64,000 nt of DNA from Tissierella praeacuta DSM 18095 (GCF_900128955.1 NZ_FQTY01000006.1:1-64000), one strand, 5' to 3'. Positions 36,916 through 46,414 are shown, counted from the first letter of the stretch. Numbers and translations: made by a program. The notes: generated by a model not told the origin, from the sequence alone.

Positions 36916-38103
36916 TTAGTACATTTTATATAATCCCATTTTAAATATCAATTCTAAATTAAATCCTTGTTTTTCCCCACTATTATAAATCATTTCCCCT
37001 CCAAAATCTCTTAATCTATTTTCTATATTCATTAATCCATTGCCTTTAATCAAATTAGTACATCCTAGTCCATTATCTATAATTTCAACTCCTAGTTCAT
37101 CTCCATCTAATTTTATATTTATATTAATTTTATCTGCTCTCCCATGCTTTATACTATTAGTTAAAGCTTCTTTTATAGAAATATATATAATATCTTTATA
37201 TTCAGGCAACAATTCCTCTACTTTTTCATTTATATTTAAAATTATCCTAATCTTTCCTGTGCTCTCAATATTATCAGTTAATTTTCTTATGGAATTCAAT
37301 AAAGTACTATTTCTTTCTTCCTTTAAAGCATAAACAGCCTTTCTTAAACTCTCTATACTCTCTTTAACTAATAACTGAGATTTATTAATTAATTTTTTAG
37401 TCTTAGCTATATCCTTATCCATAATCTTATGAATTACATCTAAATTCATATTTAAAGCTATTAGACTATGTCCTAAATTATCATGAATTTCTCCTGCCAC
37501 TCTATTTCTTTCTTTAGTTATAGTCAATTTTTCAATTTCTTCTGATTGTTCCTTTAGCCTATTATAAGATAATTCTAATTCTTTATTTAATCTATCTACT
37601 TCTCTCTTTTCTTTTTTTAAAGTTCTATATGTAAATAAGGTAAGAAAATAAAATAACAGTCCTATATATGACATTATAATATCAAATAAACCTTTTTTCC
37701 AAAACTCTATAGTCATTAATTCCCCAACAGCTACACCTCTAAGTATGATTAAAACCATAACAATCAATATTTCCAACCCAATAAATAACTTTGAAACTCT
37801 TCCTTCCGTATACAAAATCAGTTCATATAAAATAATGAACATAAATATATGAGAATATCCTTGTACTTTATAAGTCAATAGGCTACTTATTATCATGGAA
37901 ACAAACACGGATAAATAGTATTGCTTTTCATTTTTATAAAATAAAAACATTCTTATATAATCATTAATTACTATAATTGTAAATAAGGAAAAGAAAGTTA
38001 AGAAAAGAATAGTATTATCTATATATTTATAAATAATATCAAGTCCTATTAAAATACAAGTGGCTATATATAAATACCTATTATATTTAACAAATTTTTT
38101 CAT
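36916..38103 (-). CDS. Sensor histidine kinase, NarL/LiaS-type
   Basis: 395-aa membrane kinase. The first ~165 residues hold about five hydrophobic segments with little extracellular sequence. A coiled linker, the HisKA_3 dimerisation box AGEIHDNLGHSL (phospho-His near residue 206) and an ATPase domain with EALTNSIKHG and GNGLMNIENRL follow. The cognate response regulator is probably the NarL-type protein encoded at 39435. An MFS gene sits between them. The signal is unknown. Confidence 0.9.
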   Translation of the reverse strand: MKKFVKYNRYLYIATCILIGLDIIYKYIDNTILFLTFFSLFTIIVINDYIRMFLFYKNEKQYYLSVFVSMIISSLLTYKVQGYSHIFMFIILYELILYTEGRVSKLFIGLEILIVMVLIILRGVAVGELMTIEFWKKGLFDIIMSYIGLLFYFLTLFTYRTLKKEKREVDRLNKELELSYNRLKEQSEEIEKLTITKERNRVAGEIHDNLGHSLIALNMNLDVIHKIMDKDIAKTKKLINKSQLLVKESIESLRKAVYALKEERNSTLLNSIRKLTDNIESTGKIRIILNINEKVEELLPEYKDIIYISIKEALTNSIKHGRADKININIKLDGDELGVEIIDNGLGCTNLIKGNGLMNIENRLRDFGGEMIYNSGEKQGFNLELIFKMGLYKMY

Positions 38104-38115
38104 ATTAACTCCTCA

Positions 38116-39279
38116 CTAACTTATTCTAGGTAACTTCTCTTCTCCATTTAATTTATTAATATAAATATAGCAAATAAATAGAACCATTACAATCATAAGA
38201 CTCCCCTTTACATAAAATATAATATTATTACCTATATTCCCATATACATATGAGCCAACTATAGATCCTATAGCCCCACCTATTCCACTTGCAAAACTAT
38301 ATAGTCCATAGGATCTGCCCCTTTTATCTTCTCCTACAAAATCAATAATTAAAGAGGAAAAAGCAGAACTATAGAGCATCACTACAACAGAAATCAAGGT
38401 ATAAATAATCATAAACTTATAATATCCCTTATTAAATGGTATAAATATTTGAAGTATGGCATTTATAGTCATTCCAACTATAACTATCTTTTCTCTGCCA
38501 TATTTATCAGCTAAAGCTCCAAATCGTCTTGGTAAAAATGTAGATAATATTGCTGCTGGAATAAATAAGGAAGATATTAAACTAAGTTCATCTGTAATAT
38601 TTTCTTGTAGATATAAAAGATATATTGGTGTAGTTAAACTGGTTATAAAAGAAATAACACCTATTATTTCCAGGAAATATTTTAATTGTTTCTTGTTTTT
38701 AATATTACCTTGGTCATATTCCTTTTTAAAACTAAGGGTTTCTGGCAAATCCTTTATTGTATAATAAACTGATATTAAACTAGTAATCAGAAAAATTATA
38801 AATACTATTTTAAATGGATTATTCGTAAAGTTATTAAATAAAATAGTAAATCCAATTAAACTACCTATCCATTCCCCCTTAGCCATAGACTGCTCCTTTA
38901 TACCAAAATTTTCACTCCTATTGGTTGTATCACTAATATCTGAAATAAAAACATCTACACTTATTCCTAAAAACGAAGCAGCTAAAGATTGAAGTATTCT
39001 TACTATTAATAGATATTTAAAATCTTTAGCTATTATAAATCCTATGTTTACTAAAGAATAAAGGATAGTACCTATTAGTACACCTATTTTTCTTCCTCTC
39101 TTATCTATTAAATTCCCAACTATAGGGCGTATTATTATACTTACTATTGAGAAAATTGAGTAAAGGTAACCTATTTGAATAATATTTGCTCCTATGGACG
39201 AAGCATAAATGGGAAATATGAATCCTATAAATGATAAGGGAAAAGATATAAAATAAAGGGATTTTTTTAGTTCTCTCAT
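38116..39279 (-). CDS. Major facilitator superfamily transporter
   Basis: 387-aa membrane protein with 12 hydrophobic segments. The MFS motif A-like loop GNLIDKRGRKIG lies between segments 2 and 3, and GALADKYGREKI in the second half. It is probably a drug or metabolite exporter. It is placed between the response regulator and histidine kinase genes, 12 bases before the kinase, so it is probably the target of this two-component system. AGGAGG precedes the ATG. Confidence 0.87.
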   Translation of the reverse strand: MRELKKSLYFISFPLSFIGFIFPIYASSIGANIIQIGYLYSIFSIVSIIIRPIVGNLIDKRGRKIGVLIGTILYSLVNIGFIIAKDFKYLLIVRILQSLAASFLGISVDVFISDISDTTNRSENFGIKEQSMAKGEWIGSLIGFTILFNNFTNNPFKIVFIIFLITSLISVYYTIKDLPETLSFKKEYDQGNIKNKKQLKYFLEIIGVISFITSLTTPIYLLYLQENITDELSLISSLFIPAAILSTFLPRRFGALADKYGREKIVIVGMTINAILQIFIPFNKGYYKFMIIYTLISVVVMLYSSAFSSLIIDFVGEDKRGRSYGLYSFASGIGGAIGSIVGSYVYGNIGNNIIFYVKGSLMIVMVLFICYIYINKLNGEEKLPRIS

Positions 39280-39353
39280 AATAATGACCTCCTAGATATT
39301 CTTATTTTAAGTATATACAAATCTTCAAAATAAAAAATCTAGCTAAAGTCACT

Positions 39354-39394
39354 ATTATAGCCATAATTTTCTATGACTATAGTCATAGAAAATT
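39354..39394 (-). promoter_or_regulatory. Palindromic operator and -10 box upstream of the MFS/kinase genes
   Basis: AATTTTCTATGACTA/TAGTCATAGAAAATT (39365-39394) is a perfect 30-base palindrome. On the minus strand a TATAAT box (39354-39359) lies 5 bases downstream, and the palindrome occupies the -35 region, where no good -35 hexamer exists. This is the layout of an activator-dependent promoter; the neighbouring NarL-type regulator is the obvious candidate (inference). Confidence 0.65.
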
Positions 39395-39407
39395 AAATTT
39401 TAGAATA

Positions 39408-39431
39408 TAAAAAAACTATGATTCCATAGCC
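39408..39431 (-). terminator. Intrinsic terminator after the response regulator gene
   Basis: CTATG, loop GAAT, CATAG, then seven T on the minus strand, right after the stop. The stem is short but the U-run is good, so partial read-through to the MFS gene is possible. Confidence 0.65.
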
Positions 39432-39434
39432 TTT

Positions 39435-40082
39435 TTATATCTTACTATATTCTTTAATCAATACTGCCAATTGAGTTCTATCTCTCAACTCTAGTTTAGA
39501 TAATATTTTAGTTATATGATTTTTAACAGTTCCTTCTGCTATATACAATATTTTCCCTATTTCTTTATTGGATTTTCCTTCCCCTATTAACAAAGCTATC
39601 TCATATTCTTTTTTAGTCAGTTCTTTAAATATAGTGTTATCTACACTATCCTGTATATTAACTTTATCCCCTATAGATTTTATCATCTTTTTAGCTACAT
39701 CGGATTGTAAAAGTGTATTCCCTCTATATACTGTTTCTATTGCTTTGACTAATTCCTTAGATGATATGTCTTTAAGTAAGTAGCCATCAGCACCACTTTT
39801 AAGTCCCTCAAAAATATATTCATCCTCATTAAAAGTTGTTAATATTAATACTTTTGTATTAGGGTAATTTTCCTTAATTTGTTTTGTAGCCTCTACTCCG
39901 TCCATAACAGGCATTCGTATATCCATTAATATTAAATCTATTTCCTCTCTACCTAATATCTCTATGGCTTCTTTGCCGTTAGTAGCCTCATCTACTATAA
40001 ATATAGTATCATAAAGACTAAGCATCATATTCAGTCCTTCTCGTATTAAACTTTGGTCATCTACAATAAGAACTTTTATCAT
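39435..40082 (-). CDS. Response regulator, NarL/LuxR family
   Basis: 215-aa two-component regulator. The receiver domain has VLIVDDQ (acidic pair), phospho-acceptor Asp54 in LILMDIRMP, a Thr in LILTTFNEDEYIF and Lys in YLLKD. The C-terminal LuxR helix-turn-helix has LTKKEYEIALLIGEG and SNKEIGKILYIAEGTVKNH. Likely partner of the kinase at 36916. Confidence 0.93.
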   Translation of the reverse strand: MIKVLIVDDQSLIREGLNMMLSLYDTIFIVDEATNGKEAIEILGREEIDLILMDIRMPVMDGVEATKQIKENYPNTKVLILTTFNEDEYIFEGLKSGADGYLLKDISSKELVKAIETVYRGNTLLQSDVAKKMIKSIGDKVNIQDSVDNTIFKELTKKEYEIALLIGEGKSNKEIGKILYIAEGTVKNHITKILSKLELRDRTQLAVLIKEYSKI

Positions 40083-40157
40083 TAATTACTCCCCCTAAGA
40101 TAAAATACGGAAATAAGATACCGTCTATATTCATAATAGTAGGTATTATATATAAAA

Positions 40158-40826
40158 CTATGTTAGATATAAAACTATACCTACAAAATGGAGTACAGAT
40201 GCAGCTAAGACAAAAATATGCCAGATTGCATGATTATAAGGTATCTTTTTGATGGTATAGAATATTGTTCCTAGAGTATATAGAAGTCCTCCTCCCAATA
40301 TCCACATAAAGAATCCTATTGAAGTCATTGTAATAATTGGTTTTATAGTAAATACTGCAATCCATCCCATACCTATGTATAGACTTAAGGAAAACGCCTT
40401 AAATCTATCAAATCTTCCAAAAGTAAATATCTTAAATACAACTCCAAATATGGCTATAAACCAAACTGCAACTAATATACTAATTCTTAGAGCCCCAGTC
40501 ATAGTTAATAGTGTAATAGGTGTGTAACTCCCTGCTATAAACAAAAATATAGAGGAATGATCAAATACTCTAAGTATCCTTTTTGCTCTTTCATTTGTGA
40601 TACTATGATATAAAGTTGATGATAAAAACATAAGAATAAAACAAGCACCATATATGCTAAAAGCAACTATAGACAATGCGTCGCCTTTTCTAATAGACAT
40701 AACCAATAAAACTATGAGAGCAGTTATACCAAATAAAACTCCTAGTCCATGGGTAATTCCATTAGCAATCTCTTCTTTAACAGTATATTTCTTACCTAGC
40801 AATTGAACTGGATTTTCCTTTTTCAC
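40158..40826 (-). CDS. Hemolysin III / PAQR family membrane protein
   Basis: 222-aa protein with seven hydrophobic segments. Family signatures are EEIANGITHGLGV near the N-terminus, STLYHSI near residue 73, RVFDHSSIFLFIAGSYTP and a C-terminal HAIWHIFVLAASVLHF with the conserved histidines. The family includes YqfA-type proteins; a true cytolytic role is doubtful. A GTG at 40826 follows AGGTG with 5-base spacing. A TTG ten codons upstream is an alternative. Confidence 0.88.
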   Translation of the reverse strand: MKKENPVQLLGKKYTVKEEIANGITHGLGVLFGITALIVLLVMSIRKGDALSIVAFSIYGACFILMFLSSTLYHSITNERAKRILRVFDHSSIFLFIAGSYTPITLLTMTGALRISILVAVWFIAIFGVVFKIFTFGRFDRFKAFSLSLYIGMGWIAVFTIKPIITMTSIGFFMWILGGGLLYTLGTIFYTIKKIPYNHAIWHIFVLAASVLHFVGIVLYLT

Positions 40827-40932
40827 TTTTACACCTATCCTTTCCACAATCTTCAATTAAAGATTAACAGTTAATAATTGAAAACCATTAAACAAATTAA
40901 GAAATATATCTTAATCCTTTAATTATTTTTTA

Positions 40933-41691
40933 TTAATTACATTGGTCTTGATCTGTTAAAATCATTGGACCTTCTTTCGTAATAGCTATGGTATGTTCAT
41001 ATTGAGCAGATAGCTTACCATCTACTGTTCTAGCAGTCCATTCATTATCATCTATTTTCATTCTATATGTTCCTACATTTATCATGGGCTCTATGGTTAT
41101 AACCATGCCTTCTACAAGTCTTTGTCCTCTGCCTGGTATTCCATAGTGTGGTACCTGTGGGTCTTCGTGCATTTCTTTACCTATCCCATGACCTACAAAA
41201 TCCCTAACTACTGAATAACCATTGGATTCTGCAAATGATTGTATAGCATAACCGATATCTCCCAATCTATTTCCTATAGTAGCCTTTTCTATTCCCTTAT
41301 ATAAAGCTTCCTTAGTTATATCTAATAATCTTCTAGCCTCATCTGATATATTTCCAACAGCATAACTCCAAGCTGAATCTGCCAACCATCCATCTATATT
41401 AACTACCATATCAATAGTTACTATATCTCCTTCTTTTAATGGTTCTGTTCTTGGATAACCATGACAGATTTCATCATTAATTGAAGCACAAATTGCATAT
41501 GGATAACCATGATATCCTCTTTGCTCTGGATAAGCATTGTGCTCTTTTAGATAATCTTCTACAAATTTATCTATCTCCATAGTAGATATACCAGGTTTAA
41601 TTATTTTTGCTATTTCTTTATGGACTTTTGCTAATAGTTCTCCAGATTTTTTCATCTTTTGTATTTCTTCACTTGTTTTTAATATAATCAT
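40933..41691 (-). CDS. map: Methionine aminopeptidase, type I
   Basis: 252-aa metallopeptidase that removes the initiator Met. Metal ligands are in GDIVTIDMVVNIDGW (first Asp), ADSAWSYAVG (second Asp), FVGHGIGKEMHEDP (His), ITIEPMI (Glu) and YEHTIAIT (Glu). The gene is outside a ribosomal-protein cluster, so it may be a second copy. AUGGAGG upstream. It follows the TPR gene by 23 bases. Confidence 0.95.
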   Translation of the reverse strand: MIILKTSEEIQKMKKSGELLAKVHKEIAKIIKPGISTMEIDKFVEDYLKEHNAYPEQRGYHGYPYAICASINDEICHGYPRTEPLKEGDIVTIDMVVNIDGWLADSAWSYAVGNISDEARRLLDITKEALYKGIEKATIGNRLGDIGYAIQSFAESNGYSVVRDFVGHGIGKEMHEDPQVPHYGIPGRGQRLVEGMVITIEPMINVGTYRMKIDDNEWTARTVDGKLSAQYEHTIAITKEGPMILTDQDQCN

Positions 41692-41714
41692 TTAATTGCC
41701 TCCATATATCATTA

Positions 41715-42635
41715 TTATTCTATTATTTTTATAAATTCACCTTTACCACGTAAATTTTCAAAATCCTTATCAACTCTTATGGATTCTACTATTTCTGGTA
41801 ACAGCATTACTGCCTTTTTTAAATCTTCTAAAGCTTTTTCTTCATTATTTAATATTGAATAACAGCAAGCCCTATTATAATATAAATCATGAGCTTGTGG
41901 ATTATTATTTATCCCTTCTGTTAATAATTCAACAGTATCTTCAAATCTCTTCTGCTCTATATAAATAGCAGAAATATTTAGATAGGAATAAGAATGCTGA
42001 GGATTAATATCTATTGATTTAAAATAATATTCCAAAGCTTTATCATTATCTCCTAAAGCTTTATAAACAACTCCCATATTAAATAAAGCTTTATAATAAT
42101 CTGGTTCTATATTTAAACTTTTTTCTATCATAGTATACGCTTTATCATATTCTCCTAATTCCTCATATATAGATCCTAGATTATTATAGGTTATATAATC
42201 ATTAGGTACTATTTCTATTACTTTATAATAATACTCTAATGCCTTATTTTTATCACCTTTTTCATCAAAAATATTAGCAGCATAATAATATGCCCTATCA
42301 TAATATTTATCTAAGGAGATAGCTTTATGATAATACTCCAATGCTCTATCTTTATCTCCCATTTTTTCATAAATCATAGCCATGCCATAGTATGCTCCTG
42401 CTTCACTAGAATCAAGTTTAGTTATTTCTTCATATGTCTCTAAAGATTTCAACATATTATCTATTTCATCATAAATTTGAGCTATATTATATAGTATAGC
42501 TATATTATCTACCATATTGCCTCTAAATTGCAAAGCTTTTTTATAAAATTCTATAGATTTTTCCTTATTATTATTAATATATGCATTTTCTGCTAATAGC
42601 ACATAATTATATTGTCTAGTATGTTCTTTTATCAA
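41715..42635 (-). CDS. Tetratricopeptide-repeat protein
   Basis: 306-aa soluble protein built almost wholly of TPR repeats, about eight 34-residue units. They recur as A-x-x-Y-Y-x-x-G/A-x-x-Y-E-x-x-G-D-x-x-x-A-L-E-Y-Y, with KALEYY or similar repeated at even spacing. It lacks a signal peptide or an enzymatic domain and is probably a protein-interaction scaffold. A TTG at 42635 has AGAGGTG upstream with a 6-base gap; the GTG at 42644 sits too close to it. Confidence 0.82.
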   Translation of the reverse strand: MIKEHTRQYNYVLLAENAYINNNKEKSIEFYKKALQFRGNMVDNIAILYNIAQIYDEIDNMLKSLETYEEITKLDSSEAGAYYGMAMIYEKMGDKDRALEYYHKAISLDKYYDRAYYYAANIFDEKGDKNKALEYYYKVIEIVPNDYITYNNLGSIYEELGEYDKAYTMIEKSLNIEPDYYKALFNMGVVYKALGDNDKALEYYFKSIDINPQHSYSYLNISAIYIEQKRFEDTVELLTEGINNNPQAHDLYYNRACCYSILNNEEKALEDLKKAVMLLPEIVESIRVDKDFENLRGKGEFIKIIE

Positions 42636-42683
42636 CACAAACACCTCTTAAACTTTATACTATATATAGTCTACCACATTTAT

Positions 42684-42719
42684 GATAAAAAAGTAGAGGA
42701 AATCTTATTCCTCTACTTT
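42684..42719 (-). terminator. Terminator overlapping the stop codon of the metal ATPase gene
   Basis: AAAGTAGAGGAA, a loop that contains the TAA stop, TTCCTCTACTTT, then U6. The 5' arm encodes the last residues K-V-E-E. Confidence 0.85.
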
Positions 42720-44870
42720 CAATGCTCTTATTGAGTTTAGTATTGCAATTATGGATACTCCAACGTCTGCAAATACTGCTTCCCACATAGTAGCTAAACC
42801 TAAACTTCCTAAAATTAAAACTATAAGTTTTACTCCCAATGCCAATATAATATTTTGTGTTACTATCTTTTTAGTATTTTTAGCTATTTTTATTCCTGTT
42901 GTAATCTTTCCTATTTCATCTGTCATGATTACTATATCAGAAGCTTCTATGGCTGCATCAGAACCTAGTCCCCCCATAGCAATACCTATATCTGCCCTTG
43001 CAAGGACTGGTGCATCATTTACTCCATCTCCTATAAATACAACCTTTCCATTACTCTTCTTTATTATATCTTCAAATATACTAACTTTATCCTGGGGAAG
43101 AAGATTACCATATACATTATCTAAACCCACTAATTTTCCTACTTTCTTTGCCGTATCTTCATTATCTCCAGATAACATTATTGTTTCTTTAATACCTAAG
43201 GCTTTTAGACTTTTAATATCTTCAACTACGTTATCCTTTAATTCATCAGATACTATTATACTTCCTATATGAAAATTATCTTTACCTACATATACTACAG
43301 TACCTATGGAATCTACTTTATCGATTTGGATATTTTTTTCATCAAATAATGTCTTATTACCAAGTGTGATTTTCTCACCTTGTACATCTACCTCTATTCC
43401 TTTCCCAGATATTTCTTTATATGATTTTATATATTCCCTATTTATTTCTTTACCGTATGCTTCTACTATGGATTTACCAATAGGATGGTTTGAAAAGGAT
43501 TCTCCATAAGCTGCTAATTCTAATATTTCTTCTTCTGTATAGTCACCATATGCTTTTACTTCTGTTACTCTAAAAGTTCCTTTCGTAATAGTCCCTGTTT
43601 TATCAAATACTATTGTATCCACTTCATTTAAGGCTTCTAGATAATTGCCACCTTTTATAAGTATCCCTGACTTAGAAGCTCCTCCTATTCCTCCAAAAAA
43701 GCCTAGTGGAACAGATATAACCAATGCACAAGGACAAGATATAACTAAGAATATACATGCCCTATAAGCCCATTCCTTTAATGCTCCCCCTACAAATAAT
43801 GGTGGTAATATTGCAATAGCTAAAGCTATAAATACTACTACAGGTGTGTAAAACTTAGCAAATTTAGTAATAAAGTTTTCAGTGGGAGCTTTCTTACTTG
43901 AAGCATTCTCTACTAAATTTAATATCTTAGATATTGTAGATTCTCCAAATTCTTTATCTACTTTTATTTTCAATACTCCATGAGTGTTTACTACTCCAGA
44001 CAATGCCTTATCTCCTATTCCAACATTTCTTGGTACAGATTCACCAGTAATATTAGATGTATCTAAAGAAGATTCTCCCTCTACTATAACTCCATCTAAA
44101 GGAATCTTTTCACCTGGTTTTACAATTATTATATCTCCTACTTCTACCTCACTTGGATCTACAATTATAATCTTATTATTTTTCTCAATATTTGCATAAT
44201 CTGGTCTTATATCTAGTAAAGAACTTATAGACTTTCTAGAGTGATTAACTGCCATTCCTTGAAACATTTCTCCTACTTGATAAAATAACATTACTGCCAC
44301 TGCCTCTGGATATTCGCCAATTACTAATGCCCCTATTGTAGCAACAGTCATCAAGAAATTTTCATCAAAGGGCATCCCAGCTAATAAATTCCTCATGGCT
44401 ATTATTATAACTTCATATCCTACTACTATATATGCAAGAAAATACACTGCAAATCTTGGCACACCATCTAATTTAAAAAATAATGGAATTATAAATAATA
44501 ATCCTCCAAAAATTAATTTAATGATTTCCTTTTTATTCATTTCCCCATGTTCATGACTATGTTCATGTCCATTATGGTCATGGTGACAATCGTGATCACA
44601 ACTATGGGTATTCCCATGATTATGTCTACGAACTTTATTATCTGTTTTATCTATAACTATTACATGAGGCTCAAGTCTTTTTACAATTTTCTTTATTTCT
44701 TCAGTTACTATATTTGCCTCATCATCTGTAATTACATTTATTTTTAATTTTTTTGATACAAAGTCTAGACTAGCATCTTCTACTCCTTCAATTTGTCTAG
44801 ATAGTTTTTCAATTTTTCCTGCACATCCAGCACAATTCAATCCATTTAGTTCTAGTTCTATTTCTTTCAT
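42705..44870 (-). CDS. Heavy-metal P-type ATPase (Zn/Cd/Pb exporter, CadA/ZntA type)
   Basis: 721-aa P1B ATPase. The N-terminal heavy-metal-associated domain has GLNCAGCAGK (Cys13, Cys16), and a His-rich linker lies at about residues 83-112. The transmembrane metal site is ISCPCALVIS, the phosphorylation site is VFDKTGTITKG, and GDGVNDAP lies near residue 615. CPC plus the His-rich stretch indicates Zn2+/Cd2+/Pb2+ export. An ArsR-type operator overlaps its promoter; the regulator gene is not in the window. Confidence 0.94.
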   Translation of the reverse strand: MKEIELELNGLNCAGCAGKIEKLSRQIEGVEDASLDFVSKKLKINVITDDEANIVTEEIKKIVKRLEPHVIVIDKTDNKVRRHNHGNTHSCDHDCHHDHNGHEHSHEHGEMNKKEIIKLIFGGLLFIIPLFFKLDGVPRFAVYFLAYIVVGYEVIIIAMRNLLAGMPFDENFLMTVATIGALVIGEYPEAVAVMLFYQVGEMFQGMAVNHSRKSISSLLDIRPDYANIEKNNKIIIVDPSEVEVGDIIIVKPGEKIPLDGVIVEGESSLDTSNITGESVPRNVGIGDKALSGVVNTHGVLKIKVDKEFGESTISKILNLVENASSKKAPTENFITKFAKFYTPVVVFIALAIAILPPLFVGGALKEWAYRACIFLVISCPCALVISVPLGFFGGIGGASKSGILIKGGNYLEALNEVDTIVFDKTGTITKGTFRVTEVKAYGDYTEEEILELAAYGESFSNHPIGKSIVEAYGKEINREYIKSYKEISGKGIEVDVQGEKITLGNKTLFDEKNIQIDKVDSIGTVVYVGKDNFHIGSIIVSDELKDNVVEDIKSLKALGIKETIMLSGDNEDTAKKVGKLVGLDNVYGNLLPQDKVSIFEDIIKKSNGKVVFIGDGVNDAPVLARADIGIAMGGLGSDAAIEASDIVIMTDEIGKITTGIKIAKNTKKIVTQNIILALGVKLIVLILGSLGLATMWEAVFADVGVSIIAILNSIRALKVEE

Positions 44871-44891
44871 TTCTTATCCCCCAATACTTAC

Positions 44892-44957
44892 ATATTAACA
44901 TATGAGCAATTATTCATATGTTAATATAATTATATGCCCTCTGAAGATTTTTGTCAA
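44892..44957 (-). promoter_or_regulatory. Promoter and ArsR/SmtB-type operator of the metal ATPase gene
   Basis: TTGACA (44952-44957), 17-bp spacer and TATAAT (44929-44934) form a full-consensus sigma-A promoter. Directly downstream, ATATTAACATATGA and TCATATGTTAATAT (44892-44927) are perfect 14-base arms 8 bases apart. The core matches the 12-2-12 operator bound by SmtB/CzrA/CadC metal sensors. Repression relieved by zinc or cadmium is expected. Confidence 0.9.
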
Positions 44958-44960
44958 TAA

Positions 44961-44985
44961 AAAAAAGCACTTTTAAGTGCTTTAT
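44961..44985 (-). terminator. Terminator after the TM1586-type nitroreductase
   Basis: AAAGCACTT, TT/AA tip, AAGTGCTTT, then a run of eight T on the minus strand. The 5' arm overlaps the stop codon, and the U-run is followed after one A by the TTGACA of the metal ATPase promoter. Confidence 0.85.
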
Positions 44986-45791
44986 AGTTTAAATTCTGCT
45001 ATATATTTATAGTTATTATTTTCTTGTTCAATTCCTTCTATTAATTCCCATTTATTATTTAAACCTATTGATTGTCCTAAGGATTCAAAATAATACATTA
45101 TTATCCCAGCATCTATAAGATTTGGCTTTTCACCTTCATCATGTTTAATTAATAAAGTAACTTTATCCTTCTCAAGTAAAAATCTCCAAGGTTGTTTATT
45201 TAAAGCAGATGGTGCAAATCTTATATAATAAAACAAATCACTTAAACCTCTATTTTCTAAGTCATCAGTGCTTGGAGCGTTTCCTATCTTATCAACAAAC
45301 ACCATTTCTTCAACACCTATTCTTTCACTAAATGTTTCATTGACAAAAGGATTTTTTGGTTTGCCATAACCTAAAGCTAGTATATAGTCAATTCTCCCCA
45401 TCATATCTCCAAATATTTCTTTTTTTATACCGTCATCTACATTTCCTATACTCACCCAACAAGTATCCAACCCCATATTGTTTAGCTTAGTTATAAGCTT
45501 TTCCATATAATATGAGCCATAAATTACATTTCTATCTTTATCATCTACTAGCTCAAGTCCTATATAGTGTGGACTCTCAATCATTACACCTGAATATCCT
45601 CCAATTCCCCTTAATTCCTTATATAATTTCTCACCATATTCATATAGTTTAAATCTTATGGCTTTTGTTCCATCTTCTTTCTCTAATGAATCTAAATATA
45701 ATTTTATTTCGTCCAATATATCTGGATTTATCTTCTTATTTTTAAATTCTCTAACAGATTTTCTTTTCTTTAAAAAATTAGTCATTAACAT
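44982..45791 (-). CDS. Nitroreductase family protein (TM1586 type)
   Basis: 269-aa protein made of two nitroreductase-like halves, as in PF14512. It begins FLKKRKSVREFKNKKI, has GLDTCWVSIGNVDDG in the middle and ILALGYGKPKNP, then SALNKQPWRFLLEKDK in the second half. FMN binding is likely; the substrate is unknown. It is followed by a compact terminator and the next gene's promoter. Confidence 0.86.
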   Translation of the reverse strand: MLMTNFLKKRKSVREFKNKKINPDILDEIKLYLDSLEKEDGTKAIRFKLYEYGEKLYKELRGIGGYSGVMIESPHYIGLELVDDKDRNVIYGSYYMEKLITKLNNMGLDTCWVSIGNVDDGIKKEIFGDMMGRIDYILALGYGKPKNPFVNETFSERIGVEEMVFVDKIGNAPSTDDLENRGLSDLFYYIRFAPSALNKQPWRFLLEKDKVTLLIKHDEGEKPNLIDAGIIMYYFESLGQSIGLNNKWELIEGIEQENNNYKYIAEFKL

Positions 45792-45853
45792 ACCAAAAAA
45801 CCCCCTACCTAATTTAGTCTATATCATATATACCACTATTTTGATTTTCTAAT

Positions 45854-46414
45854 CTATAATTTCAAACCACAATTATCTACTAGGGTATAAATATATTCTA
45901 TTAAATAAAAATGTACTATTAAAGCAGTACCAATTCCCAAAAATATACCTGCTGCCACATCTGTAGGATAATGGACTCCTAAATATATTCTAGATACTGC
46001 GACTACTATAGCAATGGTAAATACTAGAACAGTTAATTTAGGTATATTAAACGCTATAGTGGTAGCAATAGAAAAACTAGCAGTAGTATGACCAGATGGA
46101 AATGAGTAGTCCTTTAAATTTATGCCAAAGGTATTTAGTTGCTCTATAATCTTATAGGGTCTTTCCCTACTTAGTATTCTTTTTAAAGCATGGACTATTA
46201 CCTGACTAATGATTAAAGCACCTAGTGCTTCAAAACCCATAAGTCTTATATGACTACTTCCTATAAATATTAAAACCAATACTAGAAGTGAAGAAAATAC
46301 TGCACCTCCTAAATTTGTAGCTCTATACATTATAGTATCTAGATATCTATGTTTCATCTTTCTATTAATTAAATCGATAAAAACATCATCAAATCTCTTT
46401 AGTTTATTTTTCAT
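45854..46414 (-). CDS. PAP2 superfamily phosphatase, membrane
   Basis: 186-aa protein with five hydrophobic segments. The tripartite phosphatase motif is visible: KRILSRERPY (KxxxxxxRP), PSGHTTAS (PSGH) and SRIYLGVHYPTDV (SRxxxxxHxxxD). It is probably an undecaprenyl-diphosphate or phosphatidyl phosphate phosphatase. The ATG at 46414 has AAAGGTG 6 bases upstream; a GTG three codons earlier overlaps it. Divergent from the helicase. Confidence 0.9.
   Translation of the reverse strand: MKNKLKRFDDVFIDLINRKMKHRYLDTIMYRATNLGGAVFSSLLVLVLIFIGSSHIRLMGFEALGALIISQVIVHALKRILSRERPYKIIEQLNTFGINLKDYSFPSGHTTASFSIATTIAFNIPKLTVLVFTIAIVVAVSRIYLGVHYPTDVAAGIFLGIGTALIVHFYLIEYIYTLVDNCGLKL

Noticed and set aside
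42751-43272. 173-codon plus-strand frame opposite the metal ATPase
   Set aside because: It lies wholly antisense to a strongly conserved P-type ATPase and has a low-complexity Ser/Ile-rich translation without a ribosome-binding site.
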